This document shows, piece by piece, positions 9,199-17,806 of a DNA stretch of 64,000 bases; the first letter of the stretch is position 1, and every line of letters starts with the position of its first letter. A model generated the notes under the pieces. That model worked only from the letters and a program-made list of their open reading frames with translations. It was not told where the DNA came from and made no database searches. Source of the DNA: Enterobacter cloacae. GTDB lineage: Bacteria; Pseudomonadota; Gammaproteobacteria; Enterobacterales; Enterobacteriaceae. Both the position numbers and the translations under genes were made by a program. The stretch is taken from the NCBI GenBank assembly GCA_014169315.1, contig AP022133.1, positions 1,860,001-1,924,000 on the forward strand, read 5' to 3'.

Positions 9199-9666
9199 TT
9201 ATTTTCCTCATTATTAAACAGCGCTTGAGCGCGACGATGAAAGTTAAGGCGGCGGAGTATACCACAAGCTGAACCAAAAAATGCAGCGGTTGTTTTTTGT
9301 ACTTTCCCGTCAGGTGTTTATTTGCGTAAACATGGCAGCGGAGTAAAGTGAACAACTGTTTATCAGCTATTAATTGTTTATCACCGGTTCGCTTGTCGTT
9401 AATTATTGTTACAAAAAGTTGAGAGTTGTTCTTTTTGCTGATGATGCCAGCGGTTTTTTGTAACGTTTTGAATGCAGATGCTTAAAAATAGCTGCAAAAG
9501 CGCTGGCTGTGCGGGTTTTCTTTCCACCCTCTGTACAGGCTAATTTCCAAAAACGAGAGCAAAATCGAAGCGTCGGGTTTTTAGCGTTTTAATCTTGCGG
9601 TGAAAACCGTTAATATAAACCAAATTAGCAGTCAGTAGCGTTATCCCTATTCTGGAGACATTTCCT
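9199..9666. other. Intergenic region yecF-uvrY
   Basis: 468 bp, AT-rich, no coding sequence seen. It holds the yecF promoter, an operator-like palindrome TGTTTA-N6-TAAACA at 9315-9332 and presumably the uvrY promoter, which could not be fixed. No LexA box was recognised. Confidence 0.6.
9257..9265 (-). promoter_or_regulatory. Extended -10 promoter of yecF
   Basis: On the minus strand TGGTATACT is an extended -10 element about 60 bp before the yecF ATG. The -35 is weak. Confidence 0.5.
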
Positions 9667-10323
9667 TTGATCAACGTCCTTCTTGTTGATGACCACGAAC
9701 TGGTGCGCGCAGGGATACGACGCATTCTTGAAGACATAAAGGGTATCAAAGTTGCCGGTGAGGCGTGCTGTGGCGAAGACGCGGTGAAGTGGTGTCGCGC
9801 TAACTCGGCAGACGTTGTGCTGATGGATATGAACATGCCCTGTATTGGTGGGCTTGAAGCAACGCGTAAAATCGCCCGCACGTTTGTTGATACCAAAGTC
9901 ATCATGCTGACCGTGCATACTGAAAACCCACTGCCCGCGAAAGTTATGCAGGCGGGAGCAGCCGGTTACCTGAGTAAAGGTGCGGCACCACAGGAAGTGG
10001 TCAATGCTATCCGTTCTGTGTTTGCCGGGCAGCGTTATATTGCTTCCGACATTGCTCAACAAATGGCGCTGAGCCAGATTGAACCGGAGAAAACGGAATC
10101 ACCGTTTGCCAGTTTGTCTGAGCGCGAATTGCAGATTATGCTGATGATCACCAAAGGTCAGAAGGTGAATGAGATCTCAGAACAACTGAATCTCAGCCCC
10201 AAAACGGTGAACAGCTATCGTTATCGGATGTTCAGTAAACTGAACATCCACGGCGACGTCGAACTGACTCATCTGGCCATTCGTCATGGTCTGTGCAATG
10301 CGGAGACGTTAATAAGTCAGTGA
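9667..10323 (+). CDS. uvrY: Response regulator UvrY (BarA/UvrY system)
   Basis: 218 residues, a NarL/FixJ-type regulator. The receiver domain (about 1-120) has the acidic pair D8/D9 and the phospho-acceptor D54 in VLMDMNMP. The GerE-type helix-turn-helix is at about 145-210 ([40 protein letters not shown]). Phosphorylated by BarA, it activates the csrB/csrC sRNAs and so controls carbon storage, motility and biofilm. The start is TTG behind GGAGACA, as in E. coli. The stop overlaps the uvrC GTG, coupling the two genes. Confidence 0.96.
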   Translation: MINVLLVDDHELVRAGIRRILEDIKGIKVAGEACCGEDAVKWCRANSADVVLMDMNMPCIGGLEATRKIARTFVDTKVIMLTVHTENPLPAKVMQAGAAGYLSKGAAPQEVVNAIRSVFAGQRYIASDIAQQMALSQIEPEKTESPFASLSERELQIMLMITKGQKVNEISEQLNLSPKTVNSYRYRMFSKLNIHGDVELTHLAIRHGLCNAETLISQ

Positions 10324-12152
10324 GTGATGTGTTCGATTCAAAAGCATTTCTGAAAACCGTCACCAGCCAGCCAGGCGTCTATCGTATGTATGACGCTGGC
10401 GGTACGGTTATCTACGTGGGGAAGGCGAAAGATCTCAAAAAACGCCTTTCCAGTTATTTCCGCAGCAACCTTGCCTCCCGTAAGACCGAAGCGCTGGTCG
10501 CACTCATCCAGACTATTGATGTCACCGTTACGCATACGGAGACAGAAGCGCTGCTGCTTGAGCATAACTATATTAAGCTGTATCAGCCGCGCTATAACGT
10601 CCTGCTGCGCGATGATAAGTCCTACCCGTTTATCTTCCTGAGCGGTGATACTCACCCCCGGCTCGCCATGCACCGTGGTGCAAAACATGCAAAGGGAGAG
10701 TATTTCGGACCGTTTCCTAACGGTTATGCGGTGCGTGAAACTTTGGCGCTGCTGCAAAAAATCTTTCCGGTTCGCCAGTGTGAAAACAGCGTCTACCGTA
10801 ACCGCTCCCGCCCGTGCCTGCAGTACCAGATTGGTCGCTGCCTGGGGCCGTGCGTTGCCGGTCTGGTGAGCGAAGAAGAGTACGCGCAACAGGTTGAATA
10901 TGTGCGTCTGTTTTTAGCCGGAAAAGATGACCAGGTATTGACCCAACTGATCGCCCGTATGGAGAAAGCCAGCGCGGCGCTGGAATTTGAAGAGGCCGCG
11001 CGTATACGCGACCAAATCCAGGCAGTACGCAGGGTGACCGAGAAACAGTTCGTGTCGAATACCGGCGACGATCTCGACGTTATTGGCGTTGCCTTTGACG
11101 CCGGGCTGGCCTGCGTGCATGTGCTGTTTATTCGCCAGGGCAAAGTGCTTGGCAGCCGCAGCTATTTCCCGAAAGTCCCTGGCGGTACCGAGCTGGGTGA
11201 AGTGGTTGAAACCTTTGTCGGTCAGTTCTACCTGCAGGGAAGCCAGATGCGCACGCTGCCGTCAGAGATCCTGCTTGATTTTAATCTCGACGACAAAACC
11301 TTGCTGGCCGATTCGCTGTCTGAACTGGCTGGCCGTCGGGTTAACGTACAAACCAAACCGCGGGGCGACCGTGCGCGTTACCTGAAACTGGCGCGCACCA
11401 ACGCGGCGACAGCACTTACCACTAAACTTTCCCAGCAATCGACGGTCAGCCAGCGGTTAACCTCCCTGGCAACGCTCCTGAAACTGCCGGCCGTCAAACG
11501 CATGGAATGTTTCGACATCAGCCACACGATGGGCGAACAGACCGTGGCTTCCTGCGTGGTGTTTGATGCGAATGGTCCGCTGCGTGCCGAGTATCGTCGC
11601 TATAACATCACGGGGATCACGCCGGGCGATGATTATGCGGCAATGAACCAGGTGCTGCGTCGCCGCTATAGTAAAGCCATCGAAGAGAGCAAAATCCCGG
11701 ATGTCATTCTTATCGACGGTGGAAAAGGGCAGTTGGGGCAGGCTAAAGCGGTGTTTGAATCGCTGGATGTGGTCTGGGATAAAAACCATCCGTTGTTGCT
11801 CGGGGTGGCGAAAGGGGCAGATCGTAAAGCCGGGCTGGAGACATTGTTCTTCGAACCGGAAGGTGAGGGCTTTAGCCTGCCGCCGGATTCCCCCGCGCTG
11901 CATGTGATTCAGCACATTCGTGATGAATCACACGATCATGCAATTAGCGGGCACCGCAAAAAACGGGCGAAAGTAAAAAATACCAGTACGCTGGAGACGA
12001 TTGAAGGCGTTGGGCCAAAACGCCGCCAGATGCTGCTGAAATATATGGGCGGATTGCAAGGATTACTCAACGCCAGCGTGGACGAAATTGCAAAAGTGCC
12101 GGGTATTTCGCAAGGGCTGGCAGAAAAGATCTACTACTCGTTGAAACATTAA
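10320..12152 (+). CDS. uvrC: Excinuclease ABC subunit C
   Basis: 610 residues. UvrC makes both incisions flanking a DNA lesion after UvrAB recognition. In order: the GIY-YIG nuclease domain (about 15-95, [25 protein letters not shown]) for the 3' cut; a Cys-containing region; the UVR motif (about 204-240) that contacts UvrB; an RNase H-like endonuclease (about 250-540, DVIGVAFD and DISHTMGEQ) for the 5' cut; and two C-terminal helix-hairpin-helix motifs ([13 protein letters not shown] and [15 protein letters not shown]). GTG at 10320 overlaps the uvrY stop (GTGA) and gives the E. coli length; an upstream in-frame ATG would only add nine residues inside uvrY. Confidence 0.97.
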   Translation: MSDVFDSKAFLKTVTSQPGVYRMYDAGGTVIYVGKAKDLKKRLSSYFRSNLASRKTEALVALIQTIDVTVTHTETEALLLEHNYIKLYQPRYNVLLRDDKSYPFIFLSGDTHPRLAMHRGAKHAKGEYFGPFPNGYAVRETLALLQKIFPVRQCENSVYRNRSRPCLQYQIGRCLGPCVAGLVSEEEYAQQVEYVRLFLAGKDDQVLTQLIARMEKASAALEFEEAARIRDQIQAVRRVTEKQFVSNTGDDLDVIGVAFDAGLACVHVLFIRQGKVLGSRSYFPKVPGGTELGEVVETFVGQFYLQGSQMRTLPSEILLDFNLDDKTLLADSLSELAGRRVNVQTKPRGDRARYLKLARTNAATALTTKLSQQSTVSQRLTSLATLLKLPAVKRMECFDISHTMGEQTVASCVVFDANGPLRAEYRRYNITGITPGDDYAAMNQVLRRRYSKAIEESKIPDVILIDGGKGQLGQAKAVFESLDVVWDKNHPLLLGVAKGADRKAGLETLFFEPEGEGFSLPPDSPALHVIQHIRDESHDHAISGHRKKRAKVKNTSTLETIEGVGPKRRQMLLKYMGGLQGLLNASVDEIAKVPGISQGLAEKIYYSLKH

Positions 12153-12208
12153 GGGCTCTGTAGCAACATAGAGCTAAATTTTACTGACAACAGACAGTTA
12201 CCGTCATT

Positions 12209-12757
12209 ATGCGATTTAATATCCCTACGTTGCTCACTCTCTTTCGCGTCGTGCTCATCCCATTCTTTGTACTGGCATTTTATCTGCCGGTTGTCTGGGC
12301 TCCGTTTGCCTGTGCGCTGATTTTCCTGGTTGCCGCCGTTACCGACTGGTTTGATGGTTATCTGGCGCGTCGCTGGAATCAAAGCACCCGCTTTGGGGCG
12401 TTCCTTGATCCAGTGGCCGATAAAGTGATGGTCGCTATCGCGATGGTGCTGGTGGCTGAGCATTATCATACCTGGTGGGTGACGCTGCCTGCGGCAACCA
12501 TGATTGGCCGCGAGATAATCATCTCTGCCCTGCGTGAGTGGATGGCGGAGCTGGGTAAACGCAGCAGCGTGGCGGTATCCTGGATCGGTAAAGTTAAAAC
12601 AACCGCGCAGATGGCGGCTCTGGTCTGGATGCTGTGGCGTCCAAATGCCTGGGTTGAGTGGGCGGGTATTGGTTTGCTGTGGGTTGCCGCAGTGCTGACG
12701 CTGTGGTCCATGCTGCAATATTTGAACGCTGCGCGCGGAGATTTGCTTGAACAGTGA
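12209..12757 (+). CDS. pgsA: CDP-diacylglycerol-glycerol-3-phosphate phosphatidyltransferase PgsA
   Basis: 182 residues. It makes phosphatidylglycerol phosphate, the committed step to phosphatidylglycerol and cardiolipin, in the inner membrane. The CDP-alcohol phosphotransferase signature D-G-x2-A-R-x8-G-x3-D-x3-D is seen in [27 protein letters not shown] (about 49-75). About four to five membrane segments are visible. It follows uvrC by 56 bp and precedes the tRNA cluster. Confidence 0.96.
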   Translation: MRFNIPTLLTLFRVVLIPFFVLAFYLPVVWAPFACALIFLVAAVTDWFDGYLARRWNQSTRFGAFLDPVADKVMVAIAMVLVAEHYHTWWVTLPAATMIGREIIISALREWMAELGKRSSVAVSWIGKVKTTAQMAALVWMLWRPNAWVEWAGIGLLWVAAVLTLWSMLQYLNAARGDLLEQ

Positions 12758-12807
12758 TCGTTTCGCCGTAAATTTCAGCAAACGATCCAGGGATGTAAAA
12801 AATAACG

Positions 12808-12835
12808 TTGACTCAAAACGTCATATCAGTAGAAT
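12808..12835 (+). promoter_or_regulatory. Promoter of the tRNA cluster
   Basis: TTGACT (12808-12813), 16-nt spacer, TAGAAT (12830-12835), then a GC-containing discriminator, as expected of stable-RNA promoters. It lies 74 bp before tRNA-Gly. Confidence 0.65.
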
Positions 12836-12909
12836 GCAACGCATCGAACGGCGGCACAGTTAGCCGGACGATAATGAAATCAAGTGGTTAGCTGTTAACT
12901 TGATGACAT

Positions 12910-12985
<76 letters not shown>

Positions 12986-13036
12986 GATTAAATGCATCGG
13001 CAATTGCGGGTGCTGGTCGAAAGACAAAAGATTTAA

Positions 13037-13110
13037 GGCGCGTTAGCAAAGCGGTTATGTAGCGGATTGCAAATCCGTCTAGTCCGGTTCGACTCCGGAA
13101 CGCGCCTCCA
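13037..13110 (+). tRNA. cysT: tRNA-Cys (anticodon GCA)
   Basis: 74 nt with encoded CCA. Acceptor GGCGCGT/ACGCGCC pairs fully, the anticodon loop reads TTGCAAA (GCA), and the T loop is TTCGACT. Confidence 0.97.
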
Positions 13111-13121
13111 CTTTCTTCCCT

Positions 13122-13208
13122 GGCCGGATGGTGGAATCGGTAGACACAAGGGATTTAAAATCCCTCGGCGTTCGCGCTGTGTGGGTTCAAGTCCCACTCC
13201 GGCTACCA
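13122..13208 (+). tRNA. leuZ: tRNA-Leu (anticodon TAA)
   Basis: 87 nt with the long variable arm of class II tRNAs and encoded CCA. Acceptor GGCCGGA pairs with TCCGGCT (a G-U at the first pair, as in E. coli leuZ). The anticodon loop is in GGGATTTAAAATCCC. Its 3' part, from the anticodon loop on, together with the terminator region behind it, occurs again at 14284-14408. Confidence 0.96.
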
Positions 13209-13248
13209 TGGGAAACAAAGAATAAAATCAATGATAAGCAGTGTCGTG

Positions 13249-13272
13249 AAACCACCGAAAGGTGGTTTTTTT
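13249..13272 (+). terminator. Terminator of the tRNA operon
   Basis: AAACCACC, loop GAAA, GGTGGTTT and a T run, 41 bp after tRNA-Leu. A near copy is at 14379-14402. Confidence 0.92.
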
Positions 13273-13341
13273 GTGCCTCCAGTCTGGGCGCTATTGCAAC
13301 TGTGAAAAATGGTTACCTGCTTTTCATCCCACCAATAGGTG

Positions 13342-13381
13342 TAATGTCAGTCACTTAAGGTGACTGGCATTGTGTTTAAAA
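13342..13381. repeat. Palindromic repeat, copy 1 (IS4-type end sequences back to back)
   Basis: A 30-bp palindrome (13342-13371) opening TAATGTCAGTCACTTAAG, plus the following ten bases ending in TTTAAAA. It differs in one base from 14251-14290. Each arm resembles the 18-bp ends of the IS4-type element at 44255-44685 (one to two mismatches). Confidence 0.75.
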
Positions 13382-13529
13382 GGGTATTTGGATTTTTTTC
13401 GCCTCGAAAGTAGGGCGAGTTTCAGCTAACTTGCAACCAATATTAAACAAACATTTCGCTCGCCAGACACAGGTTGTCGCCGCTGATAAACTAGATGGCA
13501 TCCACCCTGGAGAGCGGAAGGTTATTGTC

Positions 13530-14213
13530 ATGCAATATGAAGAACAACAGCTTATCAACGGCCTTTTCGAACGTCTGAAACAGACCGGACAACAAAACAG
13601 CCAACGGGATGCAGATGCAGAGCGTCAGATCGCGGAATTCGTCAGACAGCAGCCTGCGGCCCCCTATTATATGGCGCAATCGATTTTGATTCAGGAAGCG
13701 GCGCTGAAACGCCTGCAGGCCCGGGTTCAGGAGCTTGAAAGCGAATTAGCCGCGCAAAAAAGCAAACCCTCGACGGGCGGCAGTTTTCTCGGCGGCCTGT
13801 TTGGTGGTGGGAAAAGCAGCCCGCAGCCGGACAATAGCTGGAATGCCCAGCCGCAACAGCCACCAGCGCAGGATTATTCACGGGCGTCAGCGCCGGCTTC
13901 GGCTCCTCGCGGCGGCGGTTTTATGGCAGGCGCGCTCCAGACAGCCGCTGGTGTGGCCGGTGGCGTCGTGCTGGCCGAGATGCTGACCAGTATGTTCCAT
14001 CAGTCGCGGCCGGAAGAGATCGTGAACATCATCGAAGAACCGACAACACCCGCCGGTGGTGAGCCGTTTGTCGGTAATCAGTACGGCGACTTTAATAATG
14101 TCTCTGACACCCGTTTCCTCAACCAGGATGATCCGTTCGGCAATAATAACGACACCTGGCAGAACGACGATGCAGATGACGACTACAGCAATGATGACGA
14201 CAGTTTTATTTAA
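13530..14213 (+). CDS. DUF2076 domain-containing protein
   Basis: 227 residues. The N-terminal DUF2076 region (MQYEEQQLINGLFERLKQTGQQN, about 1-95) includes a predicted coiled coil (about 50-75, EAALKRLQARVQELESELAAQK). Then come a Pro/Gln/Ser/Gly-rich linker, a Gly/Ala-rich hydrophobic segment (about 132-155, GGGFMAGALQTAAGVAGGVVLAEML) and a strongly acidic Asp/Asn tail. The family is sometimes named periplasmic ligand-binding sensor, but no signal peptide is seen here and the role is unknown. ATG 13530 is chosen for its RBS (GGAAGG). The gene lies alone between tRNA-Leu and a second partial tRNA-Leu copy, absent from this place in E. coli. Confidence 0.85.
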   Translation: MQYEEQQLINGLFERLKQTGQQNSQRDADAERQIAEFVRQQPAAPYYMAQSILIQEAALKRLQARVQELESELAAQKSKPSTGGSFLGGLFGGGKSSPQPDNSWNAQPQQPPAQDYSRASAPASAPRGGGFMAGALQTAAGVAGGVVLAEMLTSMFHQSRPEEIVNIIEEPTTPAGGEPFVGNQYGDFNNVSDTRFLNQDDPFGNNNDTWQNDDADDDYSNDDDSFI

Positions 14214-14250
14214 CGACGTTAACGCTGGATAGAAAAAGAGGCCTTACGGC

Positions 14251-14290
14251 TAATGCCAGTCACTTAAGGTGACTGGCATTGTGTTTAAAA
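14251..14290. repeat. Palindromic repeat, copy 2 (IS4-type end sequences)
   Basis: The same 40 bp as 13342-13381 with one base changed. It fuses through the shared TTTAAAA directly into a partial tRNA-Leu copy. Confidence 0.75.
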
Positions 14291-14338
14291 TCCCTCGGAC
14301 TTCGCACTGTGTGGGTTCAAGTCCCACTCCAGCTACCA
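14284..14338 (+). pseudogene. 3' fragment of tRNA-Leu
   Basis: 55 bp matching tRNA-Leu from its anticodon loop to CCA, with four changes in the tRNA part that disturb the variable arm and the acceptor stem. The 5' half is absent, so it cannot be a tRNA. Similarity continues past CCA to 14408, including the terminator: 125 bp in all, 119 identical to 13154-13278 at a constant offset of 1130 bp. It may be an attachment-site scar or a segmental duplication. Confidence 0.85.
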
Positions 14339-14378
14339 TGGGAAACAAAGAATAAAATCAATGATAAGCCGTGTCGTG

Positions 14379-14402
14379 AAACCGCCGAAAGGTGGTTTTT
14401 TT
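14379..14402 (+). terminator. Duplicate copy of the tRNA operon terminator
   Basis: A stem-loop with one changed base (ACCGCC for ACCACC) and the same GGTGGTTT and T run. It may now terminate the DUF2076 transcript. Confidence 0.8.
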
Positions 14403-14408
14403 GTGCCT

Positions 14409-14709
14409 GAAATCCACATCCAGCGCTCACGGGGCACAATCTCCACTCTGGTTATTTCGTGCGAGTCCGTCAGGCAGGCAAAACATTGTCCAGCATCATT
14501 CTCCCGCGAAGTGAGTCGATGGAAGCCAGGGTTATTTCTCAGACAAATATTTTGACAGAAGAGATTGCGCACAGCCCCGGCTTCAATCGACATAATCAGG
14601 TGCTCAGTAAACGGGCTATGATATCCGGGAGAAATTTTATTAAAGATTTAAAAACGAAAGATAAAATTATCGGCAGGCTTTTACACTTATTATTCTATAA
14701 ATCAGGTGG
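14409..14709. other. Non-coding stretch between tRNA-Leu fragment and GGDEF gene
   Basis: About 300 bp that becomes AT-rich toward 14709. Short open frames here resemble no protein I know, and no RNA gene or hairpin with a T run stands out. Confidence 0.5.
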
Positions 14710-15753
14710 CTATGTTGAAAATTTAACAATGTTTCTTCCCGAATTTTTTGCATTGTAAAGGGCTTTGTCGGCTCTTGCATAAATATCCTCAATTTGAACG
14801 TCACCCTCATGAATTGCGGTGAAACCAATACTGGCAGTACATGTTATAGTTTCATCGAAATATTTTATAGTTATATTTTTTATGAGTTCACGTATTGAGT
14901 TGTAGAATGTGTAAGCCGAATTTTGAGATAAATTTGATGAGGTTGCCAGAGCAAATTCTTCACCTCCAATTCGGGCGAAGAAATATCCAGAAGGAATGGT
15001 GGATGTTATCTCCAGAGATATTGTTCTGAGTATAACATCGCCAGCGGCATGCCCATAATAATCATTTAGCTTTTTGAAATGATCAATATCCAGTATGCCA
15101 AAGAAAAAAGCTTCTCTATCTTTGTTGTAATGATGTATTTTCTCGCTAATGAATTTATTAAACTCACGGCGGTTGGGTACGCCTGTTAAATAGTCTGTTG
15201 AAGCAAGTTTATCCATTTCCATTACCTGCAAATGCAAGGAGATGTTTAGAGCGATCCAGTTTGCCAGACACTGCAGCTTCAACGCTTGAGACTTAGTATA
15301 ATAGTGCTTATTTAAATGGCCTACATTCAGGGTTCCAATACATTTATTTGAAACCAGAAGAGGGGCATCCATGCACGTTTGAATACCATTAGCGAAGAGC
15401 ATTTTACAATCGATCTCCTGGGATTTTGACAGATTATCACAAATCATTAATTTTCTTTTTGTAAAGGCTCTGCCAACAAATGATTGGTCGATTGGAACTT
15501 TGAAGTCAAGAGGTATTGCCTGATTACCAGAAATAGAATACAGTTCTAAATGCTTTTGGTTATTGTAGAGCGTTAAGCTGACTCTGTCAGCATAGAATAA
15601 GATATTGACCCATTCTGAGAAAGTGTCCAAAACCATCTTAAGTGATCGAGACTCTGATAGCTTGTGGATAAAAGCTGCTGGCAGGATTATACTATTTTCC
15701 TCACCATTTCCCATTAGTAACTCTTGCGGGTCAAATTCTCTTTCGTAATCCAT
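14710..15753 (-). CDS. GAF-GGDEF diguanylate cyclase
   Basis: 347 residues, cytoplasmic (no signal or membrane segment). A GAF sensor domain spans about 25-175 and a GGDEF domain about 183-345: LASTDYLTGVPNRREF opens it, DIDHFKKLNDYYGHAAGD holds the metal-binding Asp, and the active site is intact as RIGGEEFAL. The product is c-di-GMP. No RxxD inhibitory site is found at the usual place five residues before GGEEF (PSGY instead), so product inhibition is probably missing. ATG 15753 has GGA 8 nt upstream; a TTG at 15759 is the alternative. The gene is clearly more AT-rich than its neighbours, a sign of transfer. It stands alone. Confidence 0.9.
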   Translation of the reverse strand: MDYEREFDPQELLMGNGEENSIILPAAFIHKLSESRSLKMVLDTFSEWVNILFYADRVSLTLYNNQKHLELYSISGNQAIPLDFKVPIDQSFVGRAFTKRKLMICDNLSKSQEIDCKMLFANGIQTCMDAPLLVSNKCIGTLNVGHLNKHYYTKSQALKLQCLANWIALNISLHLQVMEMDKLASTDYLTGVPNRREFNKFISEKIHHYNKDREAFFFGILDIDHFKKLNDYYGHAAGDVILRTISLEITSTIPSGYFFARIGGEEFALATSSNLSQNSAYTFYNSIRELIKNITIKYFDETITCTASIGFTAIHEGDVQIEDIYARADKALYNAKNSGRNIVKFST

Positions 15754-16217
15754 AAGCAATTCCGTAAGTATTTATAGTTATATCAGAATGTAGTGAATGA
15801 ACTATCTAAATGATTTTGATTGTGCTGAATGTTGCATGTAGTATACCATTTATCTATGGATTTGCACTCATTTTTCTTATCAATTCCATATGAATAAATG
15901 CATGGTGTAATATTACAGTTCAAATTTGCGGGCTACTTTCTTGATACTCTTCTTGCATAATAGATATCAGAATGAATTCATTAACTGTGCTAATAATTCA
16001 TAATTGCATAGATACGAAGAAATTTAATGATGTACAGCGAAGTGAGAACGAAAACTAATTTCATTATTTTTAATCTGTCTTATGAAGATCTGCGACAGGT
16101 GACATAAAATATCACATACTAAAAGAACAGTGTTCAAAAAGAATCTCATATTACAGAGAGTGACTTACTGAGATTACCTGGTGATTCATTTTACGCTGCA
16201 GGGGTTCAGCTTCGCAA
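15754..16217. other. AT-rich non-coding region upstream of the GGDEF gene
   Basis: 464 bp with no credible open frame. It should hold the GGDEF promoter on the minus strand and the 3' end of the liv transcript on the other side; no clear terminator was recognised after livF. Confidence 0.5.
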
Positions 16218-16934
16218 TTAAACCCCTCCCAGATACGCTTTCCTCACCTCCTGATTTCCCAGTAGTTCTTCGCCGCTGCCACTTAGTCGAATCTGACCGT
16301 TCACCATGACATACCCACGATTGGACAGCTTCAGCGCGTGGTGCGCATTCTGCTCCACCAGAAAAATGGTCATTCCATTGCGGGCCAGCTCACGCAGCGT
16401 CTGGAAGATCTGTTTCACTACAATCGGAGCCAGGCCCAGGCTGGGTTCATCCAGCAACAGCAACTTCGGGCGGCCCATTAATGCACGGGCGATCGCCAGC
16501 ATTTGTTGCTCTCCGCCGGACATGGTCATGGCGCGCTGTTTGCGACGCTCTTTGAGACGCGGGAACAGGTCGAACATACTTTGCATATCACTGGTGGCAT
16601 GCTGGTCCCCGATTGGGATGGTTCCCATCAGCAGATTCTCTTCAACGGTCATATCCGGGAAAATACGCCGACCTTCAGGAGCCTGCGCGATGCCGCCGGA
16701 AGCGACATAGTGGGTGGATTTATGGCTGATATCCTCCCCGCAAAAAAGGATCTGCCCGCTACGGATACGGGGTTGCCCAAAAATAGACATCAGTAATGTC
16801 GATTTGCCCGCACCGTTAGCACCAATCAGCGCCACGGTTTCGCCTTTATTAACTTCCAGGGAAACCTGCTTCAACGCCTGGATCACGCCGTAGAACACAT
16901 CCACGTCGTGGAATGCCAGCACCGGTTCACTCAT
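16218..16934 (-). CDS. livF: Branched-chain amino acid ABC transporter ATPase LivF-like
   Basis: 238 residues, a complete ABC ATPase of the LivF group. Walker A is GANGAGKST (about 38-46), the signature MSGGEQQMLAIARALM (about 138-153), and Walker B LLLLDEPSLGLAP. It energises uptake together with LivG. It is last in the five-gene operon and its ATG overlaps the livG stop by 4 bp. The E. coli livKHMGF operon is elsewhere on the chromosome, so this may be a second system; the symbol marks family, not proven substrate. Confidence 0.88.
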   Translation of the reverse strand: MSEPVLAFHDVDVFYGVIQALKQVSLEVNKGETVALIGANGAGKSTLLMSIFGQPRIRSGQILFCGEDISHKSTHYVASGGIAQAPEGRRIFPDMTVEENLLMGTIPIGDQHATSDMQSMFDLFPRLKERRKQRAMTMSGGEQQMLAIARALMGRPKLLLLDEPSLGLAPIVVKQIFQTLRELARNGMTIFLVEQNAHHALKLSNRGYVMVNGQIRLSGSGEELLGNQEVRKAYLGGV

Positions 16935-17806
16935 AAATTGACCTCGCTTTCATCGGTACCCAGATAGGCGGCAATCACTTTTTCATCATGCTGGATCTGC
17001 TCTGGCTTGCCCTGGGCAATGACGTCACCGTGGTCGAGTACGATAATATTGTCCGAAATCTCCATCACCATTCCCATATCATGCTCAATCAGTAATACCG
17101 TGATGTCGTGGTGGTCGCGCAGAAAACGGATGATGTTACTCAGCTTACGCGTTTCAACCGGGTTCAGCCCGGCGGCGGGTTCATCCAGACAGATCATCTC
17201 CGGCCCGGTGCACATCGCCCGCGCGATCTCCAGACGCCGCTGTTGGCCATACGACATCTCTCCCGCCAGACGATTCGCGCAATCCACCAGATCCACCACC
17301 TCCAGCCAGTAAAATGCCCTGTCCAGTGCATCACTTTCCGCCCGCCGGTAAGCCGGTGTATTCAGCACACCGGCCAGCAGATTACGATTAACGCGCATAT
17401 GCTGCGCGACCAGCAGATTTTCAACGACCGACATTTCGCGAAAAAGGCGGATGTTCTGGAAGGTGCGCGCAAGCCCCGCGCGATTCACAAGATGGGTACC
17501 GCCGAACATTTTGTAGAAAAGACGTTTCCCGAACTGCGCCGGGTTTACCCAGTCGCCTGACTGGAATTTTTGTCCAAGCACCTGAATGACGTTGGTGGTT
17601 TGACTTCGCGTATTGAATAATATGCTGCCGCCAGACGCTTTATAGAAGCCGGTCAGGCAGTTAAACACGGTCGTTTTTCCCGCACCGTTTGGACCAATAA
17701 GCGCCGTAATCGATCCACGCTGCACCTCAAGATTAACGTCGTTTAATGCCTTAATACCGCCAAAATGCATCATCAGGTGTTCAACGCATAATATCGTTCC
17801 GTTCAT
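16931..17806 (-). CDS. livG: Branched-chain amino acid ABC transporter ATPase LivG-like
   Basis: 291 residues, about 35 longer than E. coli LivG (255 as remembered). Walker A GPNGAGKTT is at about 37-45, the signature is MSYGQQRRLEIARAM, and Walker B MICLDEPAAGLNP. The extra length is an insertion at about residues 62-105 (NTRSQTTNVIQVLGQKF through GGTHLVNRAG), just before the Q-loop region LARTFQNIRLF. It overlaps livM upstream and livF downstream by ATGA junctions. The insertion is in frame and the catalytic motifs are intact, so it is a subfamily trait rather than damage. Confidence 0.88.
   Translation of the reverse strand: MNGTILCVEHLMMHFGGIKALNDVNLEVQRGSITALIGPNGAGKTTVFNCLTGFYKASGGSILFNTRSQTTNVIQVLGQKFQSGDWVNPAQFGKRLFYKMFGGTHLVNRAGLARTFQNIRLFREMSVVENLLVAQHMRVNRNLLAGVLNTPAYRRAESDALDRAFYWLEVVDLVDCANRLAGEMSYGQQRRLEIARAMCTGPEMICLDEPAAGLNPVETRKLSNIIRFLRDHHDITVLLIEHDMGMVMEISDNIIVLDHGDVIAQGKPEQIQHDEKVIAAYLGTDESEVNL

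Noticed and set aside
13128..13358. 76-codon open frame through tRNA-Leu
   Set aside because: It starts inside the tRNA gene and runs through its terminator; the tRNA explains the sequence.
14667..14674. TTATCGGC, a sigma-28 -10 box on the minus strand
   Set aside because: No TAAA at the 15-nt distance, and it would transcribe away from any gene, below the GGDEF stop.
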